Shown here piece by piece: positions 1-14,000 of a DNA stretch of 64,000 nt. The notes beneath the pieces were generated by a model, which had not been told where the DNA came from, searched no databases, and saw only the letters and a list, made by a program, of their open reading frames with translations. Source of the DNA: Epiperipatus broadwayi (lineage: Eukaryota; Onychophora; Udeonychophora; Euonychophora; Peripatidae); assembly GCA_028023455.1 (NCBI GenBank), contig JAQFVV010006203.1, positions 15,104,348-15,168,347 of the forward strand, in the 5' to 3' direction. Each line of letters opens with the position of its first letter. Position 1 is the first letter of the stretch. Made by a program: the position numbers and the translations under genes.

Positions 1-180
1 GTCAGATAAAAATAGTCACCTTTTATTTAACCAATAAATTGCCATCGATATAACAAAATAAGTCTTTTTGCAAGTTTATTTAATTTGGACATCTGAGTTA
101 TGAATTATTAAAATAATGTATTGGGATTTAATTGTCCCATAAATAAATATATATACAGAATAGAAACTGTTCATGGATTT

Positions 181-514
181 TATATATATATTATACAAAA
201 TTAACAAAGCGTATGCCACACTTGAATGAGAAATTATAAAGATACACAGAAATTATTACACGCTAAGCGCTTTCGAGGTCTTTTGCCTCATATTCATAGC
301 GGTACTGTGAGCTGCAGAACGAAAAAATAGGGCAAGGGAAACAAAACAGTATGCAAAGCATATGCAAATGAACTCGAAAGCGCTTAGCGTGTAATAATTT
401 CTGTGTATCTTTATAGCTTCTCATTCAAGTGTGGCATACGCTTTGTTAATTTTGTATATTAAATTATCGAATGAGAAGTCTTAAAATCTTTAATACTTTA
501 CATATATATATATT
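181..514. repeat. Foldback element A (86-bp arms, Penelope-like terminal motif)
   Basis: Arms at about 192-277 and 373-458 are inverted copies with only about two mismatches, around a 95-nt loop. The minus strand of the left arm reads into a hammerhead-like motif (261-300) shared with the Penelope-like element at 19.9 kb. A tail of about 45 nt follows the right arm. The low-complexity direct repeat tatatatatatt at 181-192 and 503-514 may be a target duplication. Near-identity of the arms implies a young or gene-converted insertion in TRAPPC11 intron 10. Confidence 0.75.
261..300 (-). ncRNA. Hammerhead-like stem-loop motif, copy A
   Basis: On the minus strand: helix I cgct/agcg, core atgaata, one extra t, helix II gagg/cctc with a 7-nt loop, then gaa, the palindrome agcgct, and t as the base before agcg. 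It fits a hammerhead layout with very short stem III, but core position 3 is A and position 8 is U instead of C and G. Self-cleavage is unproven. Confidence 0.4.
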
Positions 515-523
515 GAATATTTT

Positions 524-965
524 ATGAGATTTTTCATATATTTAGAAATTGCACTTTTGGCTCATAAGTATCAGACTAATATAAATTCTATTGTCTGCAA
601 GTTGTGTAAAGAAGTCATAGAAAATATTAGGAATCTATTAATTGAATGTAAATGCCTGAAAGCAGAAAGGGTACAAATAATAAAGTTGTGGAAGAATAAA
701 TATAAACAAAGTGATTATAGAAAAAGTGGATTCTTGATTTTTATGCTGGGTTTGGGAAAAGATAAGAAGGATTTAGATATAAAGGTTATGGAGTTCACAA
801 AGATTATGTTGTAGAAATGGGATGGAGCAGGATAGAGAAAAATATGTGAAAAACATAGGGCAGGGAATAGAAAGACAAGGTAAAGTGGCCAATAGGTTTT
901 TATGGTCATAGTGGCTGAGAGATTCCTGACTCCAAAAAGGGAGAAGTCACAATGCATCGCATCAA
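524..965 (+). pseudogene. LINE 3' fragment (C-terminal zinc-knuckle region and 3' UTR)
   Basis: A 96-codon open frame contains CKLCKEVIENIRNLLIECKC, the C-x2-C...C pattern found at the C-terminus of many non-LTR retrotransposon polymerases. After its stop, the sequence to about 965 (ending near aatgcatcgcatc) is repeated in reverse complement at 58341-58690. Truncated; no reverse transcriptase remains. It lies antisense in a TRAPPC11 intron. Confidence 0.6.
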
Positions 966-1982
966 ATAAAATAATTTCAGTCTACTTTCTAGTTTTTAAT
1001 TAATTGGCTAAGTTCTTATTAAAAAAAAAAAAAAATCATAAATTTTTTTATTACACATTTAACATACAAACACACACATATAATTATTCTATATTTTTAA
1101 ATCCTGCTACTGATAGTTTCAAGATGAATTGGCTCTTTTTGCTTATGCATTCTCTTGCTTTAAAATAGCTATGCCACATCAATTAAGTATACATTCTACC
1201 AATTTTAATAACTCTGTAAAAAACCAAGAACTATAAAATATATAATGCAACAAGTTAGATTATTTAAAAATCATTTTAAATAGTTGCAAACAATGCCTCT
1301 AGTATCAGTCTATTAACCAGATGAAAACAAACATTAAATTGCAGTGACTTTAGCAAAGCCTCCATTTAACCAGATCATTTCCAGATAACAATGCAGATAT
1401 AAATTCGTTTTTATTTTTAGTTAATAGATTAAGATGAAAAAGTTTTGTTTATAAGTGTATTTAAAATGACTTCTTAAAAGTCTTATTTGTAAAAGGATTT
1501 TTAAAGTACATGCATATGAATCTTAATTACTACTTCAGAAATATTATTATATATTCTCTAAAAGTTATTGGTGATTACAGGATTGTTAAAATTAACAGAA
1601 TTTATATCTATATTGGTATCTGAAACTGTGAGATGGCCAGATTTGAGCTTTGTTAAGATCACTGCTAATTAACATTTCACTGTTATGAAATATCAAGAAT
1701 TAGTCTGTTACCCATGTAAGATCTTGGGAGCTTGATAAATTTATTTTCATTAAGTTAATAGATTAATATAACAAGGCATTGATTGAAAATTTATTTAAAA
1801 TGATCCTCTAAAAAAGTCTGATTTACAAAAAGAATTTTAAATTATGACACATGAAGATTATTATTTTAAAATATTATACACACACATGCACAGTTATACA
1901 TACATGAGTATATATAAAATTGCATGCATTCATATTCAAATACAAATTAAGAAATACTTTTTCAGGAAATTATGTTGCTTAC
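966..1982. other. Intron sequence without recognised features
   Basis: AT-rich TRAPPC11 intron 10. It holds a 15-nt A run near 1020 and nothing else I can identify; no TRAPPC11 exon was found here. Confidence 0.6.
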
Positions 1983-2062
1983 AGAATGATCTACTTGCTT
2001 TTCTCGAAACTGAGAAGCTAAAATACCAGCTTTTTCTCGTTGCTGGTCAAGGGGATCCATAC
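1983..2062 (-). CDS. TRAPPC11: TRAPPC11 exon 10 (last exon in the window)
   Basis: 80 bp. It encodes [20 protein letters not shown] then KQVDHS, aligning with vertebrate DPEKEKVGILAIQLKE..VVHS. Acceptor tatttttaag, donor GTAAGC, phase 0. The next family block (EIIITLLSNA in vertebrates) was not found in 1-1982, so exon 11 lies off the left edge. Confidence 0.9.
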
Positions 2063-5000
2063 CTTAAAAATATATAATGCAAAAAAAAAAATATATTTAA
2101 CAGAATATTTAAATATTCACTTAATCACTTGCAAAATTACATATTTTATTAACTATTATTAAAATTATAACAATTATCAAAATTCTTATCACATTCATTA
2201 TTTTACATACCAATTTAATTATTACCTATTAATATGTAAAAATATAAATACCTGATTGCTAAACTATTAAGTTAAAATAAGTATTTATAAAATTTTGATT
2301 GAAAACATTCATTCCTTACTTTGATTTCCAATGCGCCAAGGCCGTTGCCCAAAATACTCTAAGGTGGCAATATTTTCATATGGATCAGGAGAAGGATAAG
2401 TGGCTCCATTCTGAAATACATTTTAATAAAATAAGAATCAAGTAGTGCAAACATTTAAACATATAAAATTTCTTTCCTTTTTAATCAAACATCACTGAAA
2501 CAAGCTAACCAATTAAATCAATTATAATGATTCACTGAAGCATTTTCTCAGTTTACTCTATGCTAAATAAAAGAACATACATATATCACCAGTATGGAAC
2601 TTAGTATGTGTTTTGTCTAAAAGACAAATAAATTTTCGATTTATGATGTATTTCTAAGTATAAAAATTTACTAAAGTTTATAAACTAGTTTTAAATATAA
2701 AATGCCAAAATATATTATATTAAGAAACTAGCAACCAATGGCAAATTATGATAAAAAATGATTAAGTTTTATTACTCAAATTTAATATCTTATTGCATAG
2801 ACACTTTAATCTTTTCTTGAGGGATAAAAACATACATATAATAAAAAATTATAACATAAAAAAACTAACTTTTAAACTTAGGAGCAAAATATTTAATGCA
2901 TTTTATATTTAGCTAGTTATACAAAAAAAGATTGTTTTTAAATATTATGTAATTTATAGACCCTGAAATATAAATAACAAAATGTAGGAATTCAACACTA
3001 AAGTCTCTGACCTCAGAGACTCTTCATTTTCAGCTGGTATGCATCCTCAATGTTGTCACTCATAATTCAGAAACTAGCAGAATCTATTTATATAATAGAA
3101 ATATATTTGTATGTAAGCTGATTCATAACAAGAACAAAGCATTTAATAAATGTGTCATATTTTTTACACTTGACACAAAATAACTGACATCTGACTTAGA
3201 TTCTGCTGATTTCTGAATTATGAATGATGTAGTTGAGAAATGATGTGGGTTAAGGATGAGGATTTTTTTTTTTTTAAAAAACTCTAGACTTTAATACTGA
3301 AGCGCATATATTTCATTGATAACTTATAATAACATTATTTTCACTGCTAGCTACATAAAAAAAACACATTAATTTTTAAAATACTATACAATAAAAAAAC
3401 ACAGCAGCTATTCTAGAATGACATTATTGTAAAGTCCTTAAAATCAAGCATAAATAAAAAAAAGTATCTTGATAATTCATTGTATCAAACTTTTGTTCTT
3501 CATAAAGTCCACTAAGGATATTATCTTCCTTTTCTATATGCAAATAGACTCTAGTTTCATTATTGAACTTGGATGAATCTTGATTAAAAACTATTTTAGC
3601 CAATATGATGAGATAAAGTCATCAACAGGTAAGATCATAAGTTGATTCAAATAAAACATCTCAATGCAAGATTTCTTCTTCATAAAATAAATTTATTTTT
3701 AACAATGATTACTTTAAAATATTTTTCCATTAAAAAAAAAAAAAAAAATTCAAAGCACACACAAAAAAGAATATGTAAAATGTTTGTCACAATGTGTTGA
3801 TGTTTAGACTGTCACACAAGATACATAACTTTCTTTTCCCAACAATAGTTATTATGCCAAGAAATCCTGAAACATCCAATCAGCACCAACACTGCTAACT
3901 CATATTACCTGGGTTCATCATAAAATTTATCATGACAGTAACTTCTTATATCTGTTCAAACAACTTGACAAAGTTTTTTCCAATAAATAAACAAGTATTG
4001 GTTTTCTATTGTATTGAAAATTTATTTCACTTTTTATTTTTATGTTCATCATTTAAAACTGATCCATTTTTCTCCATGTTAGCATTACTTTCTCATTTGT
4101 ATTATTAACCACAGTAAAAATCTGAAGTTCTCATAAAGAGACATAAAGAATCTGTTCAAATATAATATGCTCTTCTACATTAGCAGTAACAACCCAATCT
4201 ATATTTATTACTCTACTCAATTTTACATAAGCAAGAATAACTAATTACTGGACACTAAATAATAGTGTCAATCAGATAGTCAGATTAGATTTTAGTTTTT
4301 GGCCTTCATCAGTGAGAATGCATATGTTTATTCTACAGTCAATTTTACTACTCTTACACTATTCAAACCATGCCAAATTGCTTGTATAGCTTATAAAGTA
4401 CTGATATCAGATCAGCAACTATATATTTTCAACTGATTACTTGACTAAAAGTCTGGAATCAATGCTGGCACTGATATGTAAGACAGCTTTGTGCAAACAG
4501 CTTTCCAACACTCTGAAGATTAATATAAATCTTTATACTAATAGTCATTGTTTATGAATGACAAAAAGGAAAAAAAAAATTGGGATTCTACATATAGTAC
4601 ATATATGCTTTAATAACAAATATAACTAATATTAAATAACAAAACAAAAACATCTGATGAAAAAAATATACTTTTACTCCACTAACTATAAATGTCGAAG
4701 AAAGTTGCCGACTTTCTGTTAAATTTGATAAATGTAAGCGCTGGGACTAAGTGCATGAAAATGCAGTCTAAACGTGTGCATGGAATAATCATACAGGAAA
4801 AATTATTGATTGCCTCTTGCTATTATTATTAAATGAAAAAGGATAATAATTTGATATATTTTTAAATTCAGTAATTTTAAATTGCTATTTGATCTGTAAA
4901 TAAACTTATTTGAACTAAATACAATCTATTACATTTTTAATTCCAACAAACATAAGGAACACATTACCTATATAAACAATAGAAAATAGATTTGTAATGA

Positions 5001-8000
5001 ATTTCTGTTTTAGGAAAATAAATAATTACTATTGATAATATTGCACAAATATGAGTTAACAACAACTGCTTAATACATTACTTAAAATAATTTTTTTATT
5101 ATTATTTTATAAAATTTTTCTTTCATCCTCAATCAAAATTGCCTCCTATATACACTTATTACACAGATAGCTATTTCATATGTTTTACACATTTATAATT
5201 TACATACTTATTTATGTAATTACATTTTATTACTTAAAAGTCAATATAACAACCCTTGTTAACTGACACTTTCATGTGATGAGCAATTTGCATGTCTATC
5301 TACATTGATTCTGAACCACTAAACATCATATGATCACATAATCATTATTGAAACAGGCAAAACTCTCCATACAGCATCCATTGATTATTCTGGCTGGCAC
5401 TGAGTGGCGCTATTGTATGGAGAGTTTTACATTGGTTCTGCTGAAACTTAATGACATGGAATTAGTTCTAGGATAATAATACAGAGTAGATTACTGCTGC
5501 TAATGCAAATGATAAATGTAAGTTAGCTGAACTACATTATGTTCTCCACTTCCTATACAGAAAGACCAGTAAAAACATCGCCATGTGACAATCATGCAAA
5601 GTGCTATGCTAAGGTCAACCAAATTTAAAAATAAGATACAATCAGGAACAATTGCTGACCTAGACTCTGAAAATGTAAACATCTGAAAAGAAAACAAAAT
5701 CCATAAAAAAATCTTGCTGATGGTAATTTAAATTCTCCCACTTCCTCAATACAAAAAAAGCTATCAATATTACTTATAATAAAATGAAATTCAGTCTAAC
5801 AAAAGTAAGTAAATTCCTATAGAAAAATCAAATGGTCACACAAACCAAATACACTCGTAAAACAGTGTCTTTTCAAATTGACTGTATACATACTTTTAAA
5901 ATAATTTTTCAAATTTAAATTACATGACCAAAGCTGAGGTTAATCAGGAGTCTGCATAAATTAAAATAATTTAAATTTGCTTTCATGTAAATAATTGCCT
6001 TAAGCATAATGTACACATATATAAATCTGATTTTTAGTTAAAAAGTAGTTTAGACAATGGATTATTATTTCAGTCTTGTACAACTAGTTTTAATTGGTTA
6101 TTATCTGGGAAATATTATGTCTGTAAATTTTTAACTAGATTTTAAAAATTCCCATTTATCAAAATTGTATCATCATACATATAAACATTTAAATGTAATT
6201 AAACTATATATCTAAGTCCAAATCATATGTCTTAAATTTTATCCAGAGTTTTCAACAGTTCTTCAGTTTCAAAATTCATTAAGTTCTTTTTACGTTACTT
6301 CAAATTAAAATTATAATTTCTTAAAGACTTTATTGTCCTAAGGGTCTTCCTTATTTATGATGTAGCTCTAAATGAGAAATATTAGACTAAATTATGTTAA
6401 GGGACTGTTAAGGAATGGCAAACTTCAATCAATAATGATCATATATTATCGCTCATTATAAATATTCTATTGCCAATTAAGTTCAATTAGTTTTTTTAGT
6501 GATGAACTTAATTTACAATATCTTAAAATCACTAATACAACTCATATGGGTTTTTTTTAGATAAACATGAAATTATTCCAAAGATTTAAATTGTAAATTT
6601 TATGAAAAATTGTACATCATTTATATTTTATTTAATAAAAAAAATTATTTTCTTAATTGTTCAAGTTTAAAGCAATCAACATTGCATTAAGTCACAGTAA
6701 AAAATATATATATCTGCAAGTTTTTTTTATTTTTATCTTGCATCTTTCAATTATATTTTGCAAGTTATCAATTTGGTAATTCATAAAATTAGAATAAATT
6801 GATTTAAATGATAAAATGCAAAGAAAATTAAGAGATAAATAAAGAACTTTTAAGCTAAATTGTTGCAATTAGCACTAAAATTTTATTTCTTATTATCACT
6901 CATGCATTAATTCTGCAGATAACCAATATTCTACTTTCTTTTTATGAATGTGATTTTTCAACTTCATTAAATAATATATCTTTATTTATTACTGGTATCT
7001 TAAAGAGCAAGGACATTTTTCTATAAATTTTCTTAAAAGTAAGAGAATGGAGATTCTCAGTTTTTACTAAAAAATAGTTTTTAGCTCTCATTTGCTTAAA
7101 GACTCAAATTCTATTATTCTAAATTTTGCAATTAATGTCATAACTTCTATTTCTCAATAGTGAAGTTAAATGCACAAGAAATTTAGTCTTCAATCTCAAA
7201 TGATGTAATCAAGATTGTTTTGGTGCCTTGTGTGATCTTTTTTCAACATCTTGCAGAACCCTGATAAATAAAAATATTCTTATATGGACTTCTAAATGAT
7301 TGTGAATATTGATGTGCATGCTTACAAATTAACATTTCCTTATTAAAATATTTCAAGGAAAAGTCTACCTTATGCATGATTTGAAAGTCTAAATAATCAA
7401 AAGCAACTCTCCTTTGTTGGTAGTACATTTTACAAATGTAAAAAAAAAAAAAATTCTATTATGTAAATATGCATTTAAAATGCATGGAAAGGAGTTTGCT
7501 GTTAAATGAAAGGAGATACTTTCATTTCTCTTTGAGACTTTAAAGAAACAAAGCCCCCATGTTCATTCCATACATTTTTGTTATTGTTGTTATTATTATT
7601 ATGTGATTATTCATAGAGTAACCAAAACATGGATAGACTGCTCCAAATATGTACCAGCCAGCATGATTAATATAGTGGCTTTTTATCTCTGAGCTTAAGA
7701 TCAAGAAACACCATGATCTTTCTTCTATTTGTCTGACAAAACTTAACTGAAACATCAATTTAATTTTCTTAAAGGCAGAATGAATATGTATTGGATTAAT
7801 TTTTTTCCTTTTTTCATTAAATATTCCCAATCATGACAAAGGAAATAAAATTATGACCTTTATTTTCAGGAGGCAGTGAAGTCATCAGCCAAAGCAACAG
7901 TTGGTGTAGAGTGCTAAAAATCCCCTACCATTTGTTGATTTTTTATTTAGCTACTTGTAACTGCAGATCATTTTCAATTAAAGAATGATTACCTAAATTG

Positions 8001-11000
8001 AAAGATCTATTTGATATTAAATGGAATGTTAATAAACTTTGCGAGTTAAAAAAAAAAAATGAAGAGACAATTGATTTGAAAAATGAACAAAAACTTTACT
8101 ATAGAGCACAAATGCAGTTGGATTCATTATAAATAAAAAATGGAAGAGAAACATTAGAGATTGACAATGACAAGATTAGTTATTCAATTCAATGAAAAAT
8201 ATCAAATGCAGTTAATACAAGTTTTTAGCCAACTTCTTACCACAATGAAAAGATAGAGGAGTTTTATATAGAGAGAAAATGCTTTTGATTACATTTTAAA
8301 ATTGTCATGGAAAACTTTAATACTAGAATTAGAAAATATAAATGTTTGAAAGAAGAAAGCATTGTGAGTAAATTTGACTATGATGTTAGAAATGAGAGAG
8401 GATATAGATTTGTGGAATTTGTAGAAAAATAAAAATTGTATATTAGGAATTCTTTCGTTGACAAAAAATAATAAATGAAAATGGTCATAGAAATATCCAA
8501 ATGAATATACAGCAAAATTAGAATATATTTTGATTACTAGAAAATATGTCTTTCAGGATTATAGTATTATTAATAGGTTCAACATAGGAAATGATCATTA
8601 ATTAGTAAGATATGTGTTATGCAAAACTAGCGAGATAAAAACTATTTAAAAAAAAAAACATTTGATATTTCTAATTTTCAAAAATACACCAATGAATTTA
8701 AATTGGAATTTGCTATTCCTTTTAAAATATTAACAGACTTTGAAAATGATTTAAACTTAACTAATATCAAAAAGAAGATAATTGATTCTCTATTAAAAAC
8801 TCCAACAAAGATAGCTAGTATGAAAAATAGCAATTCATTTAATAAATTTTCAACTGAGACAAGAAAATGTATGAAGAAAATAGGAAATATAAGTGAAAAT
8901 ATTTTAAAATAATCCATTAAAAAGAGTTGAATACTAGGTCTGAAAAAGAATTAATAATGACAAAAGAAAATATAATTATGAATTGGCAAGAAAAGCAATA
9001 GAAGAGAATGTGTTTTAAAAGTATAAAATAATATCTTAGCATTGGGAAAAATTTATTCAGCTATAAAAAAACAAAACAAAGAAAAGAGATGACATTAGGA
9101 AATATATCAAAGAATTCTACAAAGAATTATATTGCAATAAAGTACAAAAAAAAGAAAGCAAAACAAAATAATTTTACTACAATTATTGTACCTTCGAAGT
9201 TGCCAAGCATTTTAAATGAAGAGGTAGGATGCACAATTAAATCTATGAAGAGAAAAACTCCAGAAAATGAAGGAATTATTATTGACCAATGAAGAAATAA
9301 AAAAACTAATAGCAAAATTATAAATCAAATGTCTAAATGATAAAATAGAACATATAATTACAAGAATGCAATAGCAAAATTGATATATCTAAAAAAAATA
9401 ATAAAGAAATTATTAAAAATTTCAACATTAATATTCTATCAATCCTATACAAAATTTTTACTAAAATTATTACGATTCATCTACAATGAACTTTGGATTT
9501 TGGAAAAAATCATATGCTGGATTTAAAAATGGTTTTAGTACATCAGATTATATACACATATTGAAAAAAATTATAGAAAGGACCAATGAATATGAATTAC
9601 CATTATGTTTTGGATTTGTAGATTATAAAAAGGCATTTGATTTGTATTTTCACAGTGGCCCATTAAAGATATAGATCCATTATATTCTGAAAAATATTTA
9701 ATCAAAATGGAACTGTAGTGATTAGTTTATATGATGACACTAAATAATATTGACACTGAGAAGGGTGTACAACAGGGTGATTCCATATTTCCAAAACTTT
9801 TACAGTAGTTTTATAATAAATATTTTAAAAGTTAAAATAAAAAACTAGGAAAATAAAAATATATAAAGATTATTTAAATCATCTAGACTTTGCAGATGAT
9901 GTAGTTGTTTTTGCAACATACTACTTCCGAGCTTCAGAAGAAGTTTGAAAGTTATCAGATGAAAGTAAGAAAGTAGAACTAAAGATATATGCAAAAAAAA
10001 AAAAAAAACTAAAATAATGTTTAATGGATTTTCTCAGGAGATAATAATAATTGATAATCCTGAATTAGAAGAAGTCAACTATAAATACATTGTTCAGATT
10101 ATTAAAATAGATGTAAACATAACAGATGAAATTGATCATAGAATTAGACTTAGATGGAGTGCATTTAATATAAATAATTTAATACTAAAAGGAAATATAC
10201 ATATGTAATGAAAAGGAATGTTTTTAATAGATATATTTTGTTAGTTCTTATTTATAGATATGAAATTTGAACATTTCATAGAAGAGCTATTCAGATATTT
10301 CCAACCATTTAATAAAACATGGAGATAGGTATGCTGCGAATAACAAGAAAGCATCAAAAGTCAAATAATTAGGTGAGAGAACAAACTTTGAAAAGAATAA
10401 AGAGAATGAAATGAACTTTGGCTGGATATATTGTTAGAAAAGATGACAATACATGGACAGTGAAGTCTTAAACGGGATCCCACAAGAGTATAAAAGACTT
10501 ATGAAAAAGATCACATGAAAATGGATAGATGAAATAAGAAAATTTATTGGTATGGAGAAAAGAAATTAGAAATAGGAGAAACTGAACTTGAATAAATCTT
10601 CATCCAGAAAAAGATTGATAATGGTTGAAATAATGATTACACTTGCATGTATTAATGATACAAGTAACTGTTTGATAATAATTTCTCAATATCAGTTAAT
10701 AGTTTGAGCACTCAAAAGAAAGTCCTTGCTCACTGAATTAAATTGCTCCAGAAAAACATAAAATAACTCAATGCTTGATGAATTAGTTTAAAATTGCCAT
10801 GTCCTAACACTTGAATCCAGATAAAATTTATAAGTTTTTATGGGTAGCAGAGAATTTTTCTTAAGTAACCAGACAATAATTATCCCAGTCAGATTACTAT
10901 CTAACTAAAGAGTAAAACAAAAACAAAAAAGTGCAACCATTACAATATGCAAGGTGAATAGTTTGGTGCGCAATCGTCTTATTCACTATTTATCTATGAA

Positions 11001-14000
11001 AAAATTTGAAATGACCGTTACCCTGCAATGAGCTAATTACAACTATTTTATGTTTATAACAATAAATAATTTTGTGTTAAAATTATTCACACAATCTTAT
11101 TTTAATTACTGTTATTTTTTTTTTACTAGCAAAAATTAACTTACTGAGTCAAGTATCATAAAAAAAAAGAACAAACAAACTAAAATTGAATTTAAAAAAT
11201 CAATCTTACTAGATTAATGTTTGTGTCTAAATGTTTGCGTGAAATGGCATGATTAGCAGCCTGTTGATAGTAGAAACCAGGATGCTGAGTTTGAATTGCT
11301 GTCAAACCTTGTTTAATAGCATCATCAAACAAATCACCAAAAACACAGAATCTATAAAAAAGAATAATAATAATCAGATATGATAAATGAATAAAAGAAA
11401 TACCAAGTTTACAATATTAATGCTAATATTACTCTTGCTACTTTAAATAAGTATTATCTACAATATTAAAATACTTTTAAAAACATCCTAATAATTAAAT
11501 TTTCATATAGAAATTATTGCAATAAACTTACTGTTTAGACATCCAAGCACTGTGCTCAAAAACTAAATCTTGAATTCCAATTCTGTTTTTGAAAATATCA
11601 ATGTGCCTTCGAAACTGTGATATGGCATCTAATGGGATTCCCAGAAAAAAGCATAATTTGCATATTTTATAATTAATAAAGCCAGCAACAACTTTGATTT
11701 CCAATGCATTGGTATCGTGAATTCTTACTTCCATTAGATTAGCATAAGCTTGTCTGTAATGTCTAAAATTATGAAACAGAAGAAAAAAGATAATTATTTA
11801 AAAAGTTATTTTTCCAAATAAAATAAAAAATTGAGATTTAACATGCAACATGAAAGTGACATTTATATTTATACATTTAGAAATAAGATAATTTTATTAT
11901 TTTACCAATTTTTTAAATACATCACCATAGCGTAACTAATCATAAATAGTAAGCAAGGTCTGATGATTTAGTTCCAGCACATCCACTTATCATCCCTGTC
12001 CTGTGTTTGTACCAGAAATGGGTAAAAACTGTGGTCTATTTAAAAACTTTTTATTTTTATTTTAGTAAAGCAAATGTTAATAGTAATATATTTAATACTC
12101 CAAAAAATTGTCATACATGATGTATTATGAAGGACTGGAGACAAAACTAATTAGTTGAAAAATAAAGTCCTAAACATTAATAATATGAGGGAGATAAAAA
12201 AATAGTCAGAGCAAATGTAAGCTCATTAAAAAAAAAAAAAACTCAAGTGAAAGAAATGCTATCAAAAATAAATATTAAAAGGTATGGAGTAGTAAGATAA
12301 GCCTCTGAAGATTTCATATTAGCCTCCACATGAATCTCTTTTATTCATAATTACAGTACATGCTTTATTTAAAAAAAATTGAGACTTTATACCTTAAATT
12401 TCCAGTCATCGTTCTAAACAATATTCCCATCACTGATCAATATGATTCATTAAAAAAAAAAAAAACTATTTAACATTAAAAACAAGACAAAGTGTGAGTT
12501 TGCATTCTTAGATCTTTTGTCAAATTTATATTTAATTTTTGGTTATCTGCAATGTATCCTAGAATGTTTTTATCCATTAATAGTTTGGCTATCAATAGTT
12601 CTTCTTCGATGTACCTCCATGACAACTAAAACTCATATTTCTTCAAAGAGAAAGTAAAACAAAAAAAAAATCTTTAATTTGCTTTCCTACTACATGAAGT
12701 CTGGTGTATCTCTGAAAAATAAAAGCATGCCTGTTGTTTAAAAAATGCAGGGTTTTCATCATACAAAATAAATTTAACTTTTAACTTTGAAATACCAAGT
12801 CATCAGAACAACAAGGAAAGCCTTGAAAACTTGATGATGAGTTTACTCATCCATCCACCTATCATTCCTTGTCTTGGGTTTGAACCAGAGCTGGTTAAAA
12901 GTCATAGTCTACTTAAAAGCTTTTTTTTTTATGTTAGTAAAATAAATATCAGTAGTAATATATTTAACAGTTCAAGAAATTATCATACATATCATATTAT
13001 GAAGCTTTGTAGTCAAATCTAATTAGTTAAAAAATAGAGTTCATCCTAAGCATCAATAATGTGAGAGGGATGATAAGAATTACCAATTCATCAGAATAAT
13101 AAATAAAGCCTTTAATACTTGATGGCGAGTTTACTCATCTTCAGGTAGAATTAATTTACATTAATTTTATTAAAAAATATTTTCTTTTTTTTTTTTTTGT
13201 TGCTTGCAGACAATAATTTAAAGCTAATTTTTTTTGATTATTTAACAATTTTAAATAATAAAAAATGCAATAAATTTGAAATAAATATTTTAATCATGCT
13301 GATAAAATAATCTGTATTTCTTGATGCAAAAACTAAAAAAGATAAAAATAATTGGATTTTCTATGCAGAACTTAAATATGTTATCATGTCTTTTTCAATC
13401 AAACAAAATTTTTAATGTATGACTGAAGTCAAAACTTGTATTTATTTTATACAATAAATAATATAATTCACAGCATAACAGATAAAGGTTAATAAACCAA
13501 TAAATTATTCCATATTTGTTGTCAAGGCAAACATCTTTTATCTAGAGAGATTACTTTGTCAACAGATTGTGGTTATTCTACTGGTTTACTAAGATTTGAA
13601 TATTCCCATGTCTTAGAAGGAATGAACAAGATCATAATAATTTTATATTGCATGAATTCTCAAATAATTGGTAGTAATATTTTTGAATGATTTCCACTGT
13701 GCTTTTTCCATTTCTATTAAATGGCGTTGCAATAAATGTTTTGTATTGATTGAACAAATACCTTTTAGGTTTTTAGTATTAGTTATATTGTATTAATTCT
13801 TTTACCCAAGGTTAAACAAATACTCCTTAGATTTTTGGCATTAGTTATATTGTGAAGATTAAACCTTCAAATGCAGAAGCCCGTCCATGTCTAATATTTC
13901 CATATTTATGGTTTTAGTTACCCACAATTAAAAAAAGAAAGTAAAATATAAAAAAATTAAAAATTCTAAAAAAGAAATTTTTGTTTTTTGTTCACAGTCC

